Notes under the pieces: generated by a model
What the model saw: the letters and a program-made list of their open reading frames with translations, nothing else
Told to the model about the DNA's origin: nothing
The model's database searches: none
NCBI GenBank assembly: GCA_012838615.1
Contig: DUOV01000200.1
Span: 1-51,844, forward strand
Direction: 5' to 3'
DNA: 51,844 nucleotides
Source of the DNA: Clostridia bacterium
GTDB taxonomy: Bacteria; Bacillota; DUOV01; Zhaonellaceae
Part shown: piece after piece, positions 27,080 to 36,061 of the stretch
How the letters are laid out: every line of letters starts with the position of its first letter
How positions within the stretch are numbered: the first letter of the stretch is position 1
Program-made: the position numbers and the translations under genes

Positions 27080-27532
27080 ATGAAGGTAGGGCGGCATCGA
27101 CAGATAATTGACATAATAAACAGTAAAGTTATAGAAACCCAGGAAGACTTAGCATTTGAACTTCAAAAAAGAGGATATAAAGTAACTCAGGCTACAGTAT
27201 CAAGAGATATTAAAGAGCTAGGCTTAGTTAAAATACCTACTGGAGAAAATCACTATCGCTATGCTCAACCCCAAGCAAATAGATTAGTGAATGTTCACCA
27301 ACGCTTAAAACGTATGTTTCAAGATTCAGTTGTTAATCTTGATTATAGTGAAAATCTCATTCTTATACGAACCTTGCCGGGAACTGCCCATGCAGTAGCC
27401 TCATGTATTGATCAAATAGAATGGAAGGAAATTATTGGTACTGTTGCAGGAGATGACACAATTATGGTTATTGTAAAACCAAAAAAGGCCACACTTAAAG
27501 TAATGAAAGACTTTAATAAGCTAATGGAATAA
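27080..27532 (+). CDS. argR: Arginine repressor ArgR/AhrC
   Basis: A hexameric repressor/activator of arginine metabolism. The 150 residues contain an N-terminal winged helix (KVGRHRQIIDIINSKVIETQ then TQATVSRDIKELGL, about 1-50) and a C-terminal oligomerisation and arginine-binding domain with GTAHAVASCIDQ and GTVAGDDTIMVIV. The SD AAGGAG lies 10 bases before the ATG. The argR-recN neighbour pair is widely conserved in Firmicutes. No clear ARG box was looked for. Confidence 0.95.
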   Translation: MKVGRHRQIIDIINSKVIETQEDLAFELQKRGYKVTQATVSRDIKELGLVKIPTGENHYRYAQPQANRLVNVHQRLKRMFQDSVVNLDYSENLILIRTLPGTAHAVASCIDQIEWKEIIGTVAGDDTIMVIVKPKKATLKVMKDFNKLME

Positions 27533-27553
27533 TTTTAACTTGGGGGAAAACTT

Positions 27554-29242
27554 ATGCTTAAGCAATTAACAATTAAGAATTTTGCCTTAATTGATCACAT
27601 AACTATTGATTTTGCAAATTCCTTTAATGTGTTGACTGGTGAGACAGGTGCAGGAAAATCCCTTATCGTCGAAGCTATTGGTTTATTAATCGGACATAGG
27701 GCTTCTAGTGACTTTATTAGAGAAGGATCTGACAAAGCTTTTATTGAAGGTTACTTCGAACTATCTGATGACAAAGTCATTACCGAACTGGAAGATTTGG
27801 GCTTAGAAGTTAATGATGGTTTAATCCTCGCTAGAGAACTACTGAGAAACGGAAGAAACTCCTGCAGAATTAATGGCAGGTTAGTTCCCCTTAGTTATTA
27901 TAACGAAGTTGGAACTAAACTAGTTGACATTCATGGTCAGAGTCAGGAATCGGATTTGCTTTCTCTTAATAAGCAAATGAACCTTTTAGATGATTTTGCC
28001 GGAACCCAGGCTTTGAAAAGCAAAAATAGGATTCATCTTCTCTACAATGACATAAAAGAGCTCAAAACTAAAATTAATGATTATCAGTCATTCATGGAAA
28101 ACAGAGAAGCTAAACTAGACTTTTTAAAACATCAGATATCTGAAATTGAAAATGCCTGTTTACGTAGTGGAGAAGAAGAAGAGCTTCAACAGGAAAAAAA
28201 CATTCTTTTAAATTATGAAAGATTTGTGGTTTGTACAAATAACGCTTATAATCACTTGTTTAAGGGGGAAATTGGAAGTAATTCTGCTTATGATCTAGTA
28301 AGCTATGCCTTACAGGAACTAGAGAAAATAAAGGATATCGATTCTACTTTTAATACAATTGCTGAAAAGTTACATACTTTGATATTTGAGCTAGAGGAAT
28401 TTGCAAGAGAAATTAAAAAACATGCAGATGATATAGAATACGATCCTTATCGTTTAGAAGTTATAGAACAAAGATTGAATGTGATTCGAGATCTAAAGAG
28501 AAAATATAATGGAAATGTTGAAGAAATAATTCAAAAATTGTCCGTACTAAAGGAAGAACATACTGATCTGCAACAATCCATCACAAATTTGGAATCCTAC
28601 GAAAAAAAATTATCTGAATTAGAAGTTGAAATTAAAAAAGAGTGTGAGCTCCTCCATGAAATGCGATTAAAGGCTGCAAGAGACTTAGAAAATTTAGTTA
28701 ACCAAGCTTTAGAAGAGTTAGATTTACCTCAGGCTCAGTTTTCAATTCACGTAGATTTACGTGATACCTATGAGTCATTTGGCATGGATAAGGTTGAATT
28801 TTTCTTTAGTCCTAATAAAGGTGAAAGTTCCAAACCACTTGCCAAGATTGCATCCGGCGGTGAAATATCAAGAGTCATGTTAGCTTTAAAGAGCATTTTA
28901 AACCAATATGACAATGTTTCCACCATTATTTTTGATGAAATTGATACTGGAGTTGGTGGTGAAACTATAATCAATTTAAGTAAAAAAATATCTAAATTAG
29001 CTACAAAAAGCCAAGTCATCTGCGTAACACATTCTCCCGCCCTGGCTAGTTTTGCAGATTTACATTATTTAATTTTTAAGGTTTTTAAAAATAAAAGAAC
29101 AGTAACTAGAATCCTTAAACTTGATTACAATGAGAGGATTAAGGAACTTAGCAGAATGCTTGGCGGCGCCGAACAAATTGATACGGCTCTAAAACATGCT
29201 AAAGAAATGCTAAAATTTGCCCGTAAAGAGAAATGCGTTTAA
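27554..29242 (+). CDS. recN: DNA repair protein RecN
   Basis: An SMC-like ATPase acting early in double-strand break repair. The 562 residues have the N-terminal Walker A GETGAGKS (about 31-38), a long coiled coil interrupted by a short hinge (about 155-375), and the C-terminal ABC part with KIASGGEISRVMLALK (signature) and FDEIDTGVGG (Walker B). The SD TTGGGGG lies before the ATG. The stop codon is in the loop of the terminator that ends the operon begun at folD/xseA. Confidence 0.96.
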   Translation: MLKQLTIKNFALIDHITIDFANSFNVLTGETGAGKSLIVEAIGLLIGHRASSDFIREGSDKAFIEGYFELSDDKVITELEDLGLEVNDGLILARELLRNGRNSCRINGRLVPLSYYNEVGTKLVDIHGQSQESDLLSLNKQMNLLDDFAGTQALKSKNRIHLLYNDIKELKTKINDYQSFMENREAKLDFLKHQISEIENACLRSGEEEELQQEKNILLNYERFVVCTNNAYNHLFKGEIGSNSAYDLVSYALQELEKIKDIDSTFNTIAEKLHTLIFELEEFAREIKKHADDIEYDPYRLEVIEQRLNVIRDLKRKYNGNVEEIIQKLSVLKEEHTDLQQSITNLESYEKKLSELEVEIKKECELLHEMRLKAARDLENLVNQALEELDLPQAQFSIHVDLRDTYESFGMDKVEFFFSPNKGESSKPLAKIASGGEISRVMLALKSILNQYDNVSTIIFDEIDTGVGGETIINLSKKISKLATKSQVICVTHSPALASFADLHYLIFKVFKNKRTVTRILKLDYNERIKELSRMLGGAEQIDTALKHAKEMLKFARKEKCV

Positions 29243-29256
29243 ACAACGCATTTTTT
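29231..29256 (+). terminator. Terminator overlapping the recN stop
   Basis: AAATGCGTT (29231-29239) pairs with AACGCATTT (29245-29253) around a 5-base loop that contains the recN stop codon; T residues continue to 29256. It ends the long operon. Confidence 0.9.
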
Positions 29257-29354
29257 GTTTTATAACACAAAAAATACAAAGTAGCTCTAATAGTAGCAAG
29301 CTTAACGATTAATTTAATTGCCAAAGAAACCCACTTTGCGATGCCTAAAAATGA

Positions 29355-29384
29355 GCATAATTAAAATCTAGACGGGACATTTTA
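29355..29384 (+). promoter_or_regulatory. Candidate SigG promoter of spoIVB
   Basis: GCATA at 29355-29359 fits the SigG -35 (gnATR), and CATTTTA at 29378-29384 fits the -10 (CATnnTA), with the usual 18-base spacer. Start would be about 29391. spoIVB is SigG (and SigF) controlled in Bacillus, which agrees. Confidence 0.5.
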
Positions 29385-29486
29385 AAATTAGACTCGAGTT
29401 GAATTTTAAAATGAACCTTGTGACTTGCCCACCAGCTGAGGAGAAATGTGGTTTGGGACATGCGGGGAGGCAAGGGAGTGACACAA

Positions 29487-30869
29487 ATGCAGCAACGGTT
29501 TAGGCACCTAATTGGGGTTTCTTTGGCTATTTTGGTTATACTCTTAAGTTTTTCTCCAGCTGCTAGAAGCTATTTTCAAATGCCTACCACTCAAAGATTT
29601 ACTGTTGGTGATGAATTAAAATTAAACCTTAACTTTCCAGATCAGTTTCTGCAAAAAATTAGTTTTTATGTACAATCAGAGGATGGTAATAAATTCCTAC
29701 ATCAAGAAAAATTAACCGAACAAGAATCAATTCAATATAAACATGGTTGGCCAATTGCAGTCGAGCCTGGAAAATATAATATTGATATGAAGTTGTTCGG
29801 TTTAATACCATTAAAAAGCGTTTCTATTGATGTAGTTCCCAAAGTACATGTTGTACCTGGTGGACATTCTATTGGGGTTTTAATGAGATCGAAAGGTGTT
29901 ATGGTTGTAGGATATTCTCCAATAATTACTGAGAACGGTGAAAAAAAATACCCTGCTAAAGAAGCAGGTATAGAAATCGGAGATATAATTATTTCAATTA
30001 ACGACGAGATTGTAACAACCGATGGAGAAGCTGCTAATTTAATCGATAAGCTAGGTGCTGAAAATAAACCTATGAACTTAAAAATTAAAAGACAAGAAAA
30101 GTATTTTACCTTAACATTAAATCCCCAATACTGTTCTGAAACTAAGCGCAATAGAGTTGGCTTATATATTCGTGATAGCGCAGCAGGCGTTGGTACTTTA
30201 ACTTTTTATGAACCTAAATCTGGTATGTATGGCGCATTAGGACATATTATTGCAGATCCGGAAACAAGCAACCAAATTAAGTTAGGTGAGGGGAGAATTA
30301 TTAATGCCTCAATCCAGGGTATTAATCAAGGTGAAAGAGGACGACCAGGAGAAAAAATTGGCACCTTCATCGACAATACGAATTTAAGCGGTAATATACA
30401 AAAAAATACTCCACTTGGGATCTTTGGCAAACTAGATGTGCCTATAAAAAATTCTTATTATCCTGATTTAATTCCCGTGGCATTTGCCAATCTAGTTAAA
30501 GAGGGACCAGCAGAAATTTTAACCGTCGTTGAAGATGAGAAAATCGAAAAATTTGAGATAATCATTGAAAAAGTGAATACACAACAAAGACCAGATACTA
30601 AAGGTTTAATTATTCGCATTACGGACCCTAAGTTATTAGAAATTACGGGTGGCATTATTCAAGGTATGAGTGGTAGTCCCATAATTCAAAATGGCCAACT
30701 AGTTGGAGCTGTTACCCACGTTTTTGTTAATGATCCTACAAGAGGTTATGGAGTGCTAGCAGAATGGATGCTAATTGAAGCAGGTATTTCTCAATATTTG
30801 GAAACCGAGGTTAATAAAGGAGCCTATGCTCCTTTTTATTTTTTTGTCGAATTTAGGAAAAAAAGATAA
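29487..30869 (+). CDS. spoIVB: Stage IV sporulation protein B (PDZ serine peptidase)
   Basis: A forespore protease secreted into the intermembrane space; it cleaves SpoIVFA to trigger pro-SigK processing. The 460 residues have an N-terminal membrane segment (about 7-27), a PDZ domain (about 120-215, KEAGIEIGDIIISIN) and an S55 peptidase domain with H253 (ALGHIIAD) and the nucleophile S397 (GMSGSPII). ATG 29487 has AAGGGAG 8 bases before it; GTG 29478 behind GGGGAGG is nearly as good. The next gene is spo0A, the conserved order. Confidence 0.95.
   Translation: MQQRFRHLIGVSLAILVILLSFSPAARSYFQMPTTQRFTVGDELKLNLNFPDQFLQKISFYVQSEDGNKFLHQEKLTEQESIQYKHGWPIAVEPGKYNIDMKLFGLIPLKSVSIDVVPKVHVVPGGHSIGVLMRSKGVMVVGYSPIITENGEKKYPAKEAGIEIGDIIISINDEIVTTDGEAANLIDKLGAENKPMNLKIKRQEKYFTLTLNPQYCSETKRNRVGLYIRDSAAGVGTLTFYEPKSGMYGALGHIIADPETSNQIKLGEGRIINASIQGINQGERGRPGEKIGTFIDNTNLSGNIQKNTPLGIFGKLDVPIKNSYYPDLIPVAFANLVKEGPAEILTVVEDEKIEKFEIIIEKVNTQQRPDTKGLIIRITDPKLLEITGGIIQGMSGSPIIQNGQLVGAVTHVFVNDPTRGYGVLAEWMLIEAGISQYLETEVNKGAYAPFYFFVEFRKKR
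30843..30851 (+). promoter_or_regulatory. Spo0A box (upstream) before spo0A
   Basis: TTTGTCGAA is an exact match to the 0A-box consensus. It lies inside the last codons of spoIVB, about 55 bases upstream of the SigH -35 element. Confidence 0.6.
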
Positions 30870-30904
30870 TAATTTAAGAAGTTTTAAGGAATTATCTCAT
30901 TAGG

Positions 30905-30933
30905 GAAGGATTACACTTATTTTCGTCGAATTG
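30905..30933 (+). promoter_or_regulatory. SigH promoter of spo0A with an overlapping 0A box
   Basis: GAAGGATTA at 30905-30913 matches the SigH -35 (RnAGGAwwW) fully, and after 11 bases GTCGAATTG at 30925-30933 matches the -10 (RnnGAATww) except the last base. TTCGTCGAA at 30922-30930, one mismatch from the 0A box, covers the -10. This suggests SigH-driven spo0A with Spo0A acting at its own promoter. Confidence 0.65.
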
Positions 30934-30984
30934 CTATTTACCTAAAAATTTACAGTAATACACATAGGAGGCGGAAAGTTTAAA

Positions 30985-31758
30985 ATGAGGGATAAAATTA
31001 ATATCTTAATTGCAGATGATAACAGAGAATTTTGCGAAATATTACAAGAATATATAAGTACACAAGATGACTTTAACATGTTAGGAGTAGCCTACAATGG
31101 CGTTGAGGCTTTAAAAATGATCCAGGATTTAAATCCTGATGTGGTAGTTTTAGATATTATTATGCCTCATTTAGATGGAATAGGCGTTTTGGAGAAACTC
31201 AGTAGTATGAATTTGACCAATCGTCCCAAAGTAATTATTTTAACAACCTTAGGTCAAGAGTTTATGACTCAACGTTCGGTTGAACTAGGTGCCGATTACT
31301 ATATATTAAAACCTTTTGATCTAGATGTGTTAGGTACTAGAATTAAACAAATGTTTAGTACTTCTAGTGTAAATAATATGAATCAACAAGCCCCAGTAAA
31401 AAATCGCAATTTAGATGTTGAAGTAACCAAAATTATCCACCAAATGGGTGTTCCAGCTCATATTAAAGGTTACCAGTATCTTAGAGATGCAATTTTATTT
31501 GTTATAGAGGAAGTTAATCTTTTAGGCGCAGTAACTAAAGAGTTATATCCCATGATTGCTCAAAAATATTTGACTACTCCTAGCCGAGTTGAAAGAGCTA
31601 TTAGACATGCAATTGAACTAGCATGGGATCGAGGCAACGTAGACATGATGAATAAATTTTTTGGCTATACTATTAATGTAGAAAGAGGAAAACCCACTAA
31701 TTCCGAATTTATTGCTATGGTTGCTGATAAGTTAAGAATTGATTCTAAAGTAAGTTAA
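30985..31758 (+). CDS. spo0A: Sporulation master regulator Spo0A
   Basis: A response regulator that starts sporulation when phosphorylated. The 257 residues have the receiver domain with the acidic pair (ADDN, 10-13), phospho-acceptor D57 ([12 protein letters not shown]) and K in YILKPFD, a short Gln/Asn-rich linker (about 125-140), and the C-terminal DNA-binding domain (about 145-257) with [21 protein letters not shown]. It follows spoIVB as in most spore formers. AGGAGG is 13 bases before the ATG, which is long. Regulated by the SigH/0A-box region listed separately. Confidence 0.98.
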   Translation: MRDKINILIADDNREFCEILQEYISTQDDFNMLGVAYNGVEALKMIQDLNPDVVVLDIIMPHLDGIGVLEKLSSMNLTNRPKVIILTTLGQEFMTQRSVELGADYYILKPFDLDVLGTRIKQMFSTSSVNNMNQQAPVKNRNLDVEVTKIIHQMGVPAHIKGYQYLRDAILFVIEEVNLLGAVTKELYPMIAQKYLTTPSRVERAIRHAIELAWDRGNVDMMNKFFGYTINVERGKPTNSEFIAMVADKLRIDSKVS

Positions 31759-31986
31759 CAGAAAAACTTTTGTTAAGTTAATATAGCTAAACTAACCGCC
31801 ACTTGTTAATATTTTGTTATTAGAAAACTCTGGCTTACGCAAATCCTTTAGGCGAAGGCAGAAGCCTTGTTACTGTTATTTAAAATTAGAAAGCTGATAC
31901 TTTCTGATTTTTCAAGAAACACCACGTTTCAATACTGTTATTCCTCAACACTTTGCCAAATGGAAAGTCATATAATTTTCTACCAC
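31759..31986 (+). other. Gene-free stretch after spo0A
   Basis: Part of a gap of about 395 bases between spo0A and steA. I see no credible gene. It contains GGCTT/AAGCC (31832-31836 and 31862-31866) around CCTTTAGG, and AGAAAG/CTTTCT (31888-31905) followed by GATTTTTC, a weak terminator. It may be the spo0A 3' UTR or a small RNA; no known RNA class is recognised. Confidence 0.4.
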
Positions 31987-32038
31987 AAAAGGTACACCTT
32001 CAAAAAGTTTTTTACTTTGTGAAGGTGCACCTTTTTTT
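31987..32038 (+). terminator. Terminator between spo0A and steA
   Basis: Arms 31987-32002 and 32020-32035 pair at 15 of 16 positions across a 17-base loop, with T residues continuing to 32038. A strong intrinsic terminator, 230 bases after spo0A. Confidence 0.85.
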
Positions 32039-32153
32039 GTATCGCTTTTGTCTTTTGAGAAAACCCTCTTTATTTTTTACTAAAGAAAGTATTAATAAAA
32101 GTACTGTAAACCATACTATTAATGCCAAATGTTGTAATAAGCAGAGGTAGTTA

Positions 32154-33275
32154 ATGGTGATTATTAAAGGGAAGATCAAAGCAGATAGAAAAACAAAAGA
32201 GTTAGTCCAAAGATTAAAACCACATGATATTGCTGTAATTAAGCATCGGGATCTTGATGAAGTTGCAGCATTTTCCCTAATTAAAATTAAACCGAAATTA
32301 ATTATTAACTGTGAGCAATCGATTTCAGGAAAATACCCTAATTTAGGACCATTACATCTTGTTAAGGCCAATATTCCTCTTTTAGAAATATGTAGACAAA
32401 ATTTTTTTGATTGTGTCCAAGATGGCGATCAAATTCTTGTCAAAAACAATCTAGTATTCTGTAAAGGAAAAATTTTTGAGGGATGTCTTCTTAACGAACA
32501 ATTAATAATTTCTAAAATCAAGTATGCTGAACAAAATTACGAGCAAGAATTAACTAAGTTTGTAAGCAACACATTGAAATTTGCTTCAAAAGAAATAGAT
32601 ATTATTACCAAAAGTATTGATATACCAAAGTTAAAAACTAAGATTAAAAACCGTCATTTGTTGATTGTAGTTCGTGGACATAATTTTAAAGAAGATCTTC
32701 AAACTCTTCGTTCCTATATAACAGAGGTGAAGCCAGTTACAATTGGAGTAGATGGTGGTGCTGATGCTTTATTAGACTTTGGATATACACCGGACATTAT
32801 CTTAGGAGATATGGACAGTATAACTGACAAAGCCTTGCGGTGTGGAGCCGAACTAATCGTACATGCTTATCCAGATGGTCGCGCACCTGGCTTAGAGCGC
32901 GTACGTTCTTTAAATTTAACCGCTCATGTACTGCCTTCTCTTGGAACAAGTGAAGATGTTGCCATGCTGCTAGGTTATGAAGAAGGTGCAGATCTAATAG
33001 TAGCAGTAGGTACTCACTCCAATTTCATAGATTTTTTGGAAAAGGGTAGGAAAGGGATGGCCAGTACTTTTTTAGTAAGACTTAAAATTGGCGCAAAGTT
33101 AGTTGATGCTAAGGGTGTAAGTAAACTTTATAGACATCCAATTCGGTTTAAAGAAATGGCTAAAATAGTTATCTCAGCTTTAATACCTTTGTTCATAGTA
33201 ATTATGGCCTCCCCTAAAACCTACCAATTTGTTAGACTTTTATATATGCAGATCCGCTTATTTTTTAATATTTAA
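32154..33275 (+). CDS. steA: SteA-like protein (thiamine-pyrophosphokinase-like fold)
   Basis: A 373-residue protein similar to those annotated as putative cytokinetic ring protein SteA. The segment VTIGVDGGADALLDFGYTPDIILGDMDSITD (about 195-225; DGGAD and GDMDS) is shared with thiamine-pyrophosphokinase-type folds. A hydrophobic C-terminal helix (about 338-356) suggests a membrane anchor. In actinobacteria SteA affects cell separation with SteB; here the partner is absent and envelope-glycan genes follow. ATG 32154 has an AGAGGT SD. The name is from similarity; no function is shown in Clostridia. Confidence 0.75.
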   Translation: MVIIKGKIKADRKTKELVQRLKPHDIAVIKHRDLDEVAAFSLIKIKPKLIINCEQSISGKYPNLGPLHLVKANIPLLEICRQNFFDCVQDGDQILVKNNLVFCKGKIFEGCLLNEQLIISKIKYAEQNYEQELTKFVSNTLKFASKEIDIITKSIDIPKLKTKIKNRHLLIVVRGHNFKEDLQTLRSYITEVKPVTIGVDGGADALLDFGYTPDIILGDMDSITDKALRCGAELIVHAYPDGRAPGLERVRSLNLTAHVLPSLGTSEDVAMLLGYEEGADLIVAVGTHSNFIDFLEKGRKGMASTFLVRLKIGAKLVDAKGVSKLYRHPIRFKEMAKIVISALIPLFIVIMASPKTYQFVRLLYMQIRLFFNI

Positions 33276-33301
33276 ACAGCAGGGAGATTGGTAGAATTAC
33301 T

Positions 33302-33970
33302 ATGGATTTGGTAACAGTTTTAATTCCAGCTTATAACGAAGCCGATAATATTGAAAAAACTATAAAAGCTTTGCAGGATACTGTGCCTTTACCCAGGCAG
33401 ATAATCGTTGTCGACGATGGTTCAACAGATGCCACTTTTGAAATTGCTAGAAGTCTCAAGGTTGAAGTGTACAGGTTTGAAAAAAATATTGGTAAAGGTG
33501 GAGCATTGAACCGAATATTACCCATGATTAAAGGTTCTATAATTCTGCTCGTAGACGCTGATCTGGGCAATTCCGCCAGAGAAGTAAGCAGATTACTAGA
33601 ACCTGTAATGAGAGGGGATACGGATGTAGCAATAGCTAAATTCCAAAATTCAAAGATTAAAGGCTTTGGATTAGTTAAAATGCTAGCTAAAATAGGTGTG
33701 TATTTTTATTCCGGCAAAACATTGGAAAGTGTACTTTCAGGCCAAAGAGCAATGACCAGAAAGGTATTTGAGCGTATTACTCCGTTTACAGATGGTTATA
33801 GTATAGAGGTTGCTTCTACTATCAGAATGGTCAATTGGGGGTTTAAAGTTACTGAAATACCAGTTACAATGACTCATCGGATTACAGGAAGGAATATTAA
33901 AGGTTTCTACCATAGGGGAAAACAATTTTGGCATATTTTTAAATTCTTGGTACAAAAGGGGTTCACCTAA
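33302..33970 (+). CDS. Glycosyltransferase family 2
   Basis: A 222-residue GT-A enzyme. The start LVTVLIPAYNEADNIEKTI, the nucleotide-binding DDGSTDAT (about 38-45), the DxD-like DADLGN (about 82-87) and the acceptor-site segment SGQRAMTRKVFE are typical of dolichyl-phosphate-mannose-synthase-like and GtrB-like transferases. No C-terminal membrane helix is present. It stands right before a MraY/WecA-like membrane transferase, starting together a probable lipid-linked glycan step. The sugar and acceptor are unknown. Confidence 0.85.
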   Translation: MDLVTVLIPAYNEADNIEKTIKALQDTVPLPRQIIVVDDGSTDATFEIARSLKVEVYRFEKNIGKGGALNRILPMIKGSIILLVDADLGNSAREVSRLLEPVMRGDTDVAIAKFQNSKIKGFGLVKMLAKIGVYFYSGKTLESVLSGQRAMTRKVFERITPFTDGYSIEVASTIRMVNWGFKVTEIPVTMTHRITGRNIKGFYHRGKQFWHIFKFLVQKGFT

Positions 33971-34789
33971 ATGTATATTTATGCTGCCATATTACTTTTA
34001 CAAGGATACCTTGTAAACAAGTATATAAGTCCGCAACTTATGCAGTACTTGATAAAAAATAATATGATACGCAAAAATTACCTAGATCAGGATACTATCG
34101 TAGGAATGGGATTAGCGATTTTTGCGTCATTAATTATAACTTACTCTGCTTTTTCCTTATTTATTAGTATTGAACCACCAGTAGTTCTTATGTTTGGTTG
34201 CGCAATTATAACTTTAGTTGGTTTTTTAGATGATATATGGGGAAATAGTCTTAATAAAGGTTTAAAAGGGCATTTTAAAGCCTTACTTCAAGGCACAATA
34301 ACAACCGGATGCATTAAAGCAATTGCTGCTTTATTATCTTCTGTTTTAATAAGTCAATTTTTAAGCTCAAATCTAGCCCAACTTTTTATAAATATGGGCC
34401 TTATTGCCTTAAATACTAATTCTATTAATTTATTTGATTTGCGACCAGGCAGAGCAATAAAGTACTTTTTATTTTGTATAACTATTGTGGCTTTAATGCT
34501 TGGAATAAATAATGAAACAATTTGGTTGTTCGGTTTATTAGGTATAATTGCTTTTTATATTCCTTTAGATTTAAAAGGACAAGTAATGCTTGGCGATACC
34601 GGGTCAAACTTACTAGGATTTATTTTAGGATATTATATGGCCCTAATTCCATTTAATTGGTTTAAATTTATTTATCTGATTTTCTTAATCATTGTTCATT
34701 GGTATAGTGAAAAAAATTCAATTTCAAGTTTAATTTCAAGAGTCAGGTTCTTATGGTATTTGGATTTGTTAGGCAGGCCAAAAGCTTAG
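33971..34789 (+). CDS. MraY/WecA-like phosphoglycosyl transferase, divergent
   Basis: A polytopic membrane protein (272 residues, about eight helices) of the UDP-sugar:polyprenyl-phosphate sugar-1-phosphate transferase family. It keeps the DD of the first motif (GFLDDIWG, about 81-88) and the MLGDTGSN loop (about 205-212). The central loop, normally NxxNxxDGLDGLA, is NSINLFDLRPGRAIK here. It is shorter than MraY (about 320-360). ATG 33971 comes directly after the glycosyltransferase stop. Its product is unknown; a role in a sporulation- or division-linked glycan is a guess. Confidence 0.8.
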   Translation: MYIYAAILLLQGYLVNKYISPQLMQYLIKNNMIRKNYLDQDTIVGMGLAIFASLIITYSAFSLFISIEPPVVLMFGCAIITLVGFLDDIWGNSLNKGLKGHFKALLQGTITTGCIKAIAALLSSVLISQFLSSNLAQLFINMGLIALNTNSINLFDLRPGRAIKYFLFCITIVALMLGINNETIWLFGLLGIIAFYIPLDLKGQVMLGDTGSNLLGFILGYYMALIPFNWFKFIYLIFLIIVHWYSEKNSISSLISRVRFLWYLDLLGRPKA

Positions 34790-34801
34790 TAGGTGCTTTT
34801 T

Positions 34802-35908
34802 ATGCTCAGTTATAGACAGGGAACAGTTAAAAAAATAACTAAGCAGTATCCAGGGTACACAGAGGTTATAGTAAAAAATGTTGATGATAAGGTGTCGTGT
34901 GCAATTAATTATGATAACCTGACTGGACCTATATCAGTAGGTGATACTGTAATTATTAATACGACAGCAACCGAACTTGGGCTAGGAACAGGTGGGTATG
35001 ATTTTGTGATCAGCAATCTAAACAGGCAAAAGAAAGAGCTTACTGGCCTGGGTCATATAATGAAATTGCGTTATACCCCTTTCCAATTTAAAACATTAAG
35101 TGTTGAAGAAGAGGAAAGTCCATATCATAAAATTATCAGGGAAAAAGACTCCTTAGACGGTGCAGTAGTGATAATCGGCACTCTACATAGTATGCTATCA
35201 CCTATAGCTTTTGCTATTAACGGAATAAGCAGGAAAAAGTCACGGGTAATCTATGTCATGACTGATGGGGCTTCCCTCCCACTCATGTTTAGCAATAGTG
35301 TACGTCAATTAACCAACAATAATTATATTCAAGGAAGTATAACTGCTGGCCATGCATTTGGAGGAGATTTGGAAGCTATAAATATATATTCTGCTTTGCT
35401 AGCTGCCAAATGGGTTTTAAAAGCCGATTGTATTATTGTTTGTATGGGACCCGGAATAGTCGGAACAGGAACTAAATGGGGATTTACAGGAATCGAACAA
35501 GGTCAAATTATTAATGCAGTTGCCAGTTTGAAAGGGATTCCAATTGCTGTACCTCGGGTTAGCTTCGCAGATCCTAGAACAAGACACAGAGGGTTAAGCC
35601 ACCATACTATAACTGTTTTAAAACATGTAGCATTAGCACCAGCTATAGTACCTTTTGGACTGTCAGATAAAGCCAAAATGGAAGTAATAATAAGGCAGTG
35701 GACAGAAAATAAACTTAACAAACACAAATTAATAATCAAAGATACTAGTAAAGAGATAAAAAAATTGGCTAACTCTGATTTAAATCTAAAAACTATGGGT
35801 AGAGGTTTAGAAAGAGAAATAGATTATTTTTCATGCTGTTTGGCAGCTGGAGTGCAAGCCAGGGAGTTAATCAATGAAGAACAAGTTTTAAATAATCCTT
35901 TACTGTAA
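34802..35908 (+). CDS. DUF3866 family protein
   Basis: A 368-residue protein matching the uncharacterised DUF3866 family. It starts with a beta-rich segment (about 1-85) and continues with a Rossmann-like region containing GTLHSMLSPIAFAI and VCMGPGIVGTGTKWGFTGIEQG and the motif SFADPRTRHRGLSHHT with several His/Arg residues. No transmembrane helix is seen. ATG 34802 behind TAGGTG is preferred to GTG 34793. No function is known. It is the fourth gene in the steA-glycan group. Confidence 0.8.
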   Translation: MLSYRQGTVKKITKQYPGYTEVIVKNVDDKVSCAINYDNLTGPISVGDTVIINTTATELGLGTGGYDFVISNLNRQKKELTGLGHIMKLRYTPFQFKTLSVEEEESPYHKIIREKDSLDGAVVIIGTLHSMLSPIAFAINGISRKKSRVIYVMTDGASLPLMFSNSVRQLTNNNYIQGSITAGHAFGGDLEAINIYSALLAAKWVLKADCIIVCMGPGIVGTGTKWGFTGIEQGQIINAVASLKGIPIAVPRVSFADPRTRHRGLSHHTITVLKHVALAPAIVPFGLSDKAKMEVIIRQWTENKLNKHKLIIKDTSKEIKKLANSDLNLKTMGRGLEREIDYFSCCLAAGVQARELINEEQVLNNPLL

Positions 35909-36061
35909 TTTCTTTAGGAAGTGTTTCTAGAAAATTTCTCAGTTGCCATACCTTTCCCTTAAAACAGAAAAAATGACTACTATAAATTAACTCCATTTTA
36001 TTACCTCCTATGAATTGTTATAATTTGGCTATAATATATGTTTTTTCAGGGAGGAATATGC

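Noticed and set aside
31953-32150. A 65-residue forward frame before steA
   Set aside because: It runs through a strong terminator hairpin, has no SD and low-complexity content.
36019-36035. Two TATAAT strings before the NUDIX gene as promoters
   Set aside because: No acceptable -35 element stands 16-18 bases upstream of either, and the region is very AT-rich.
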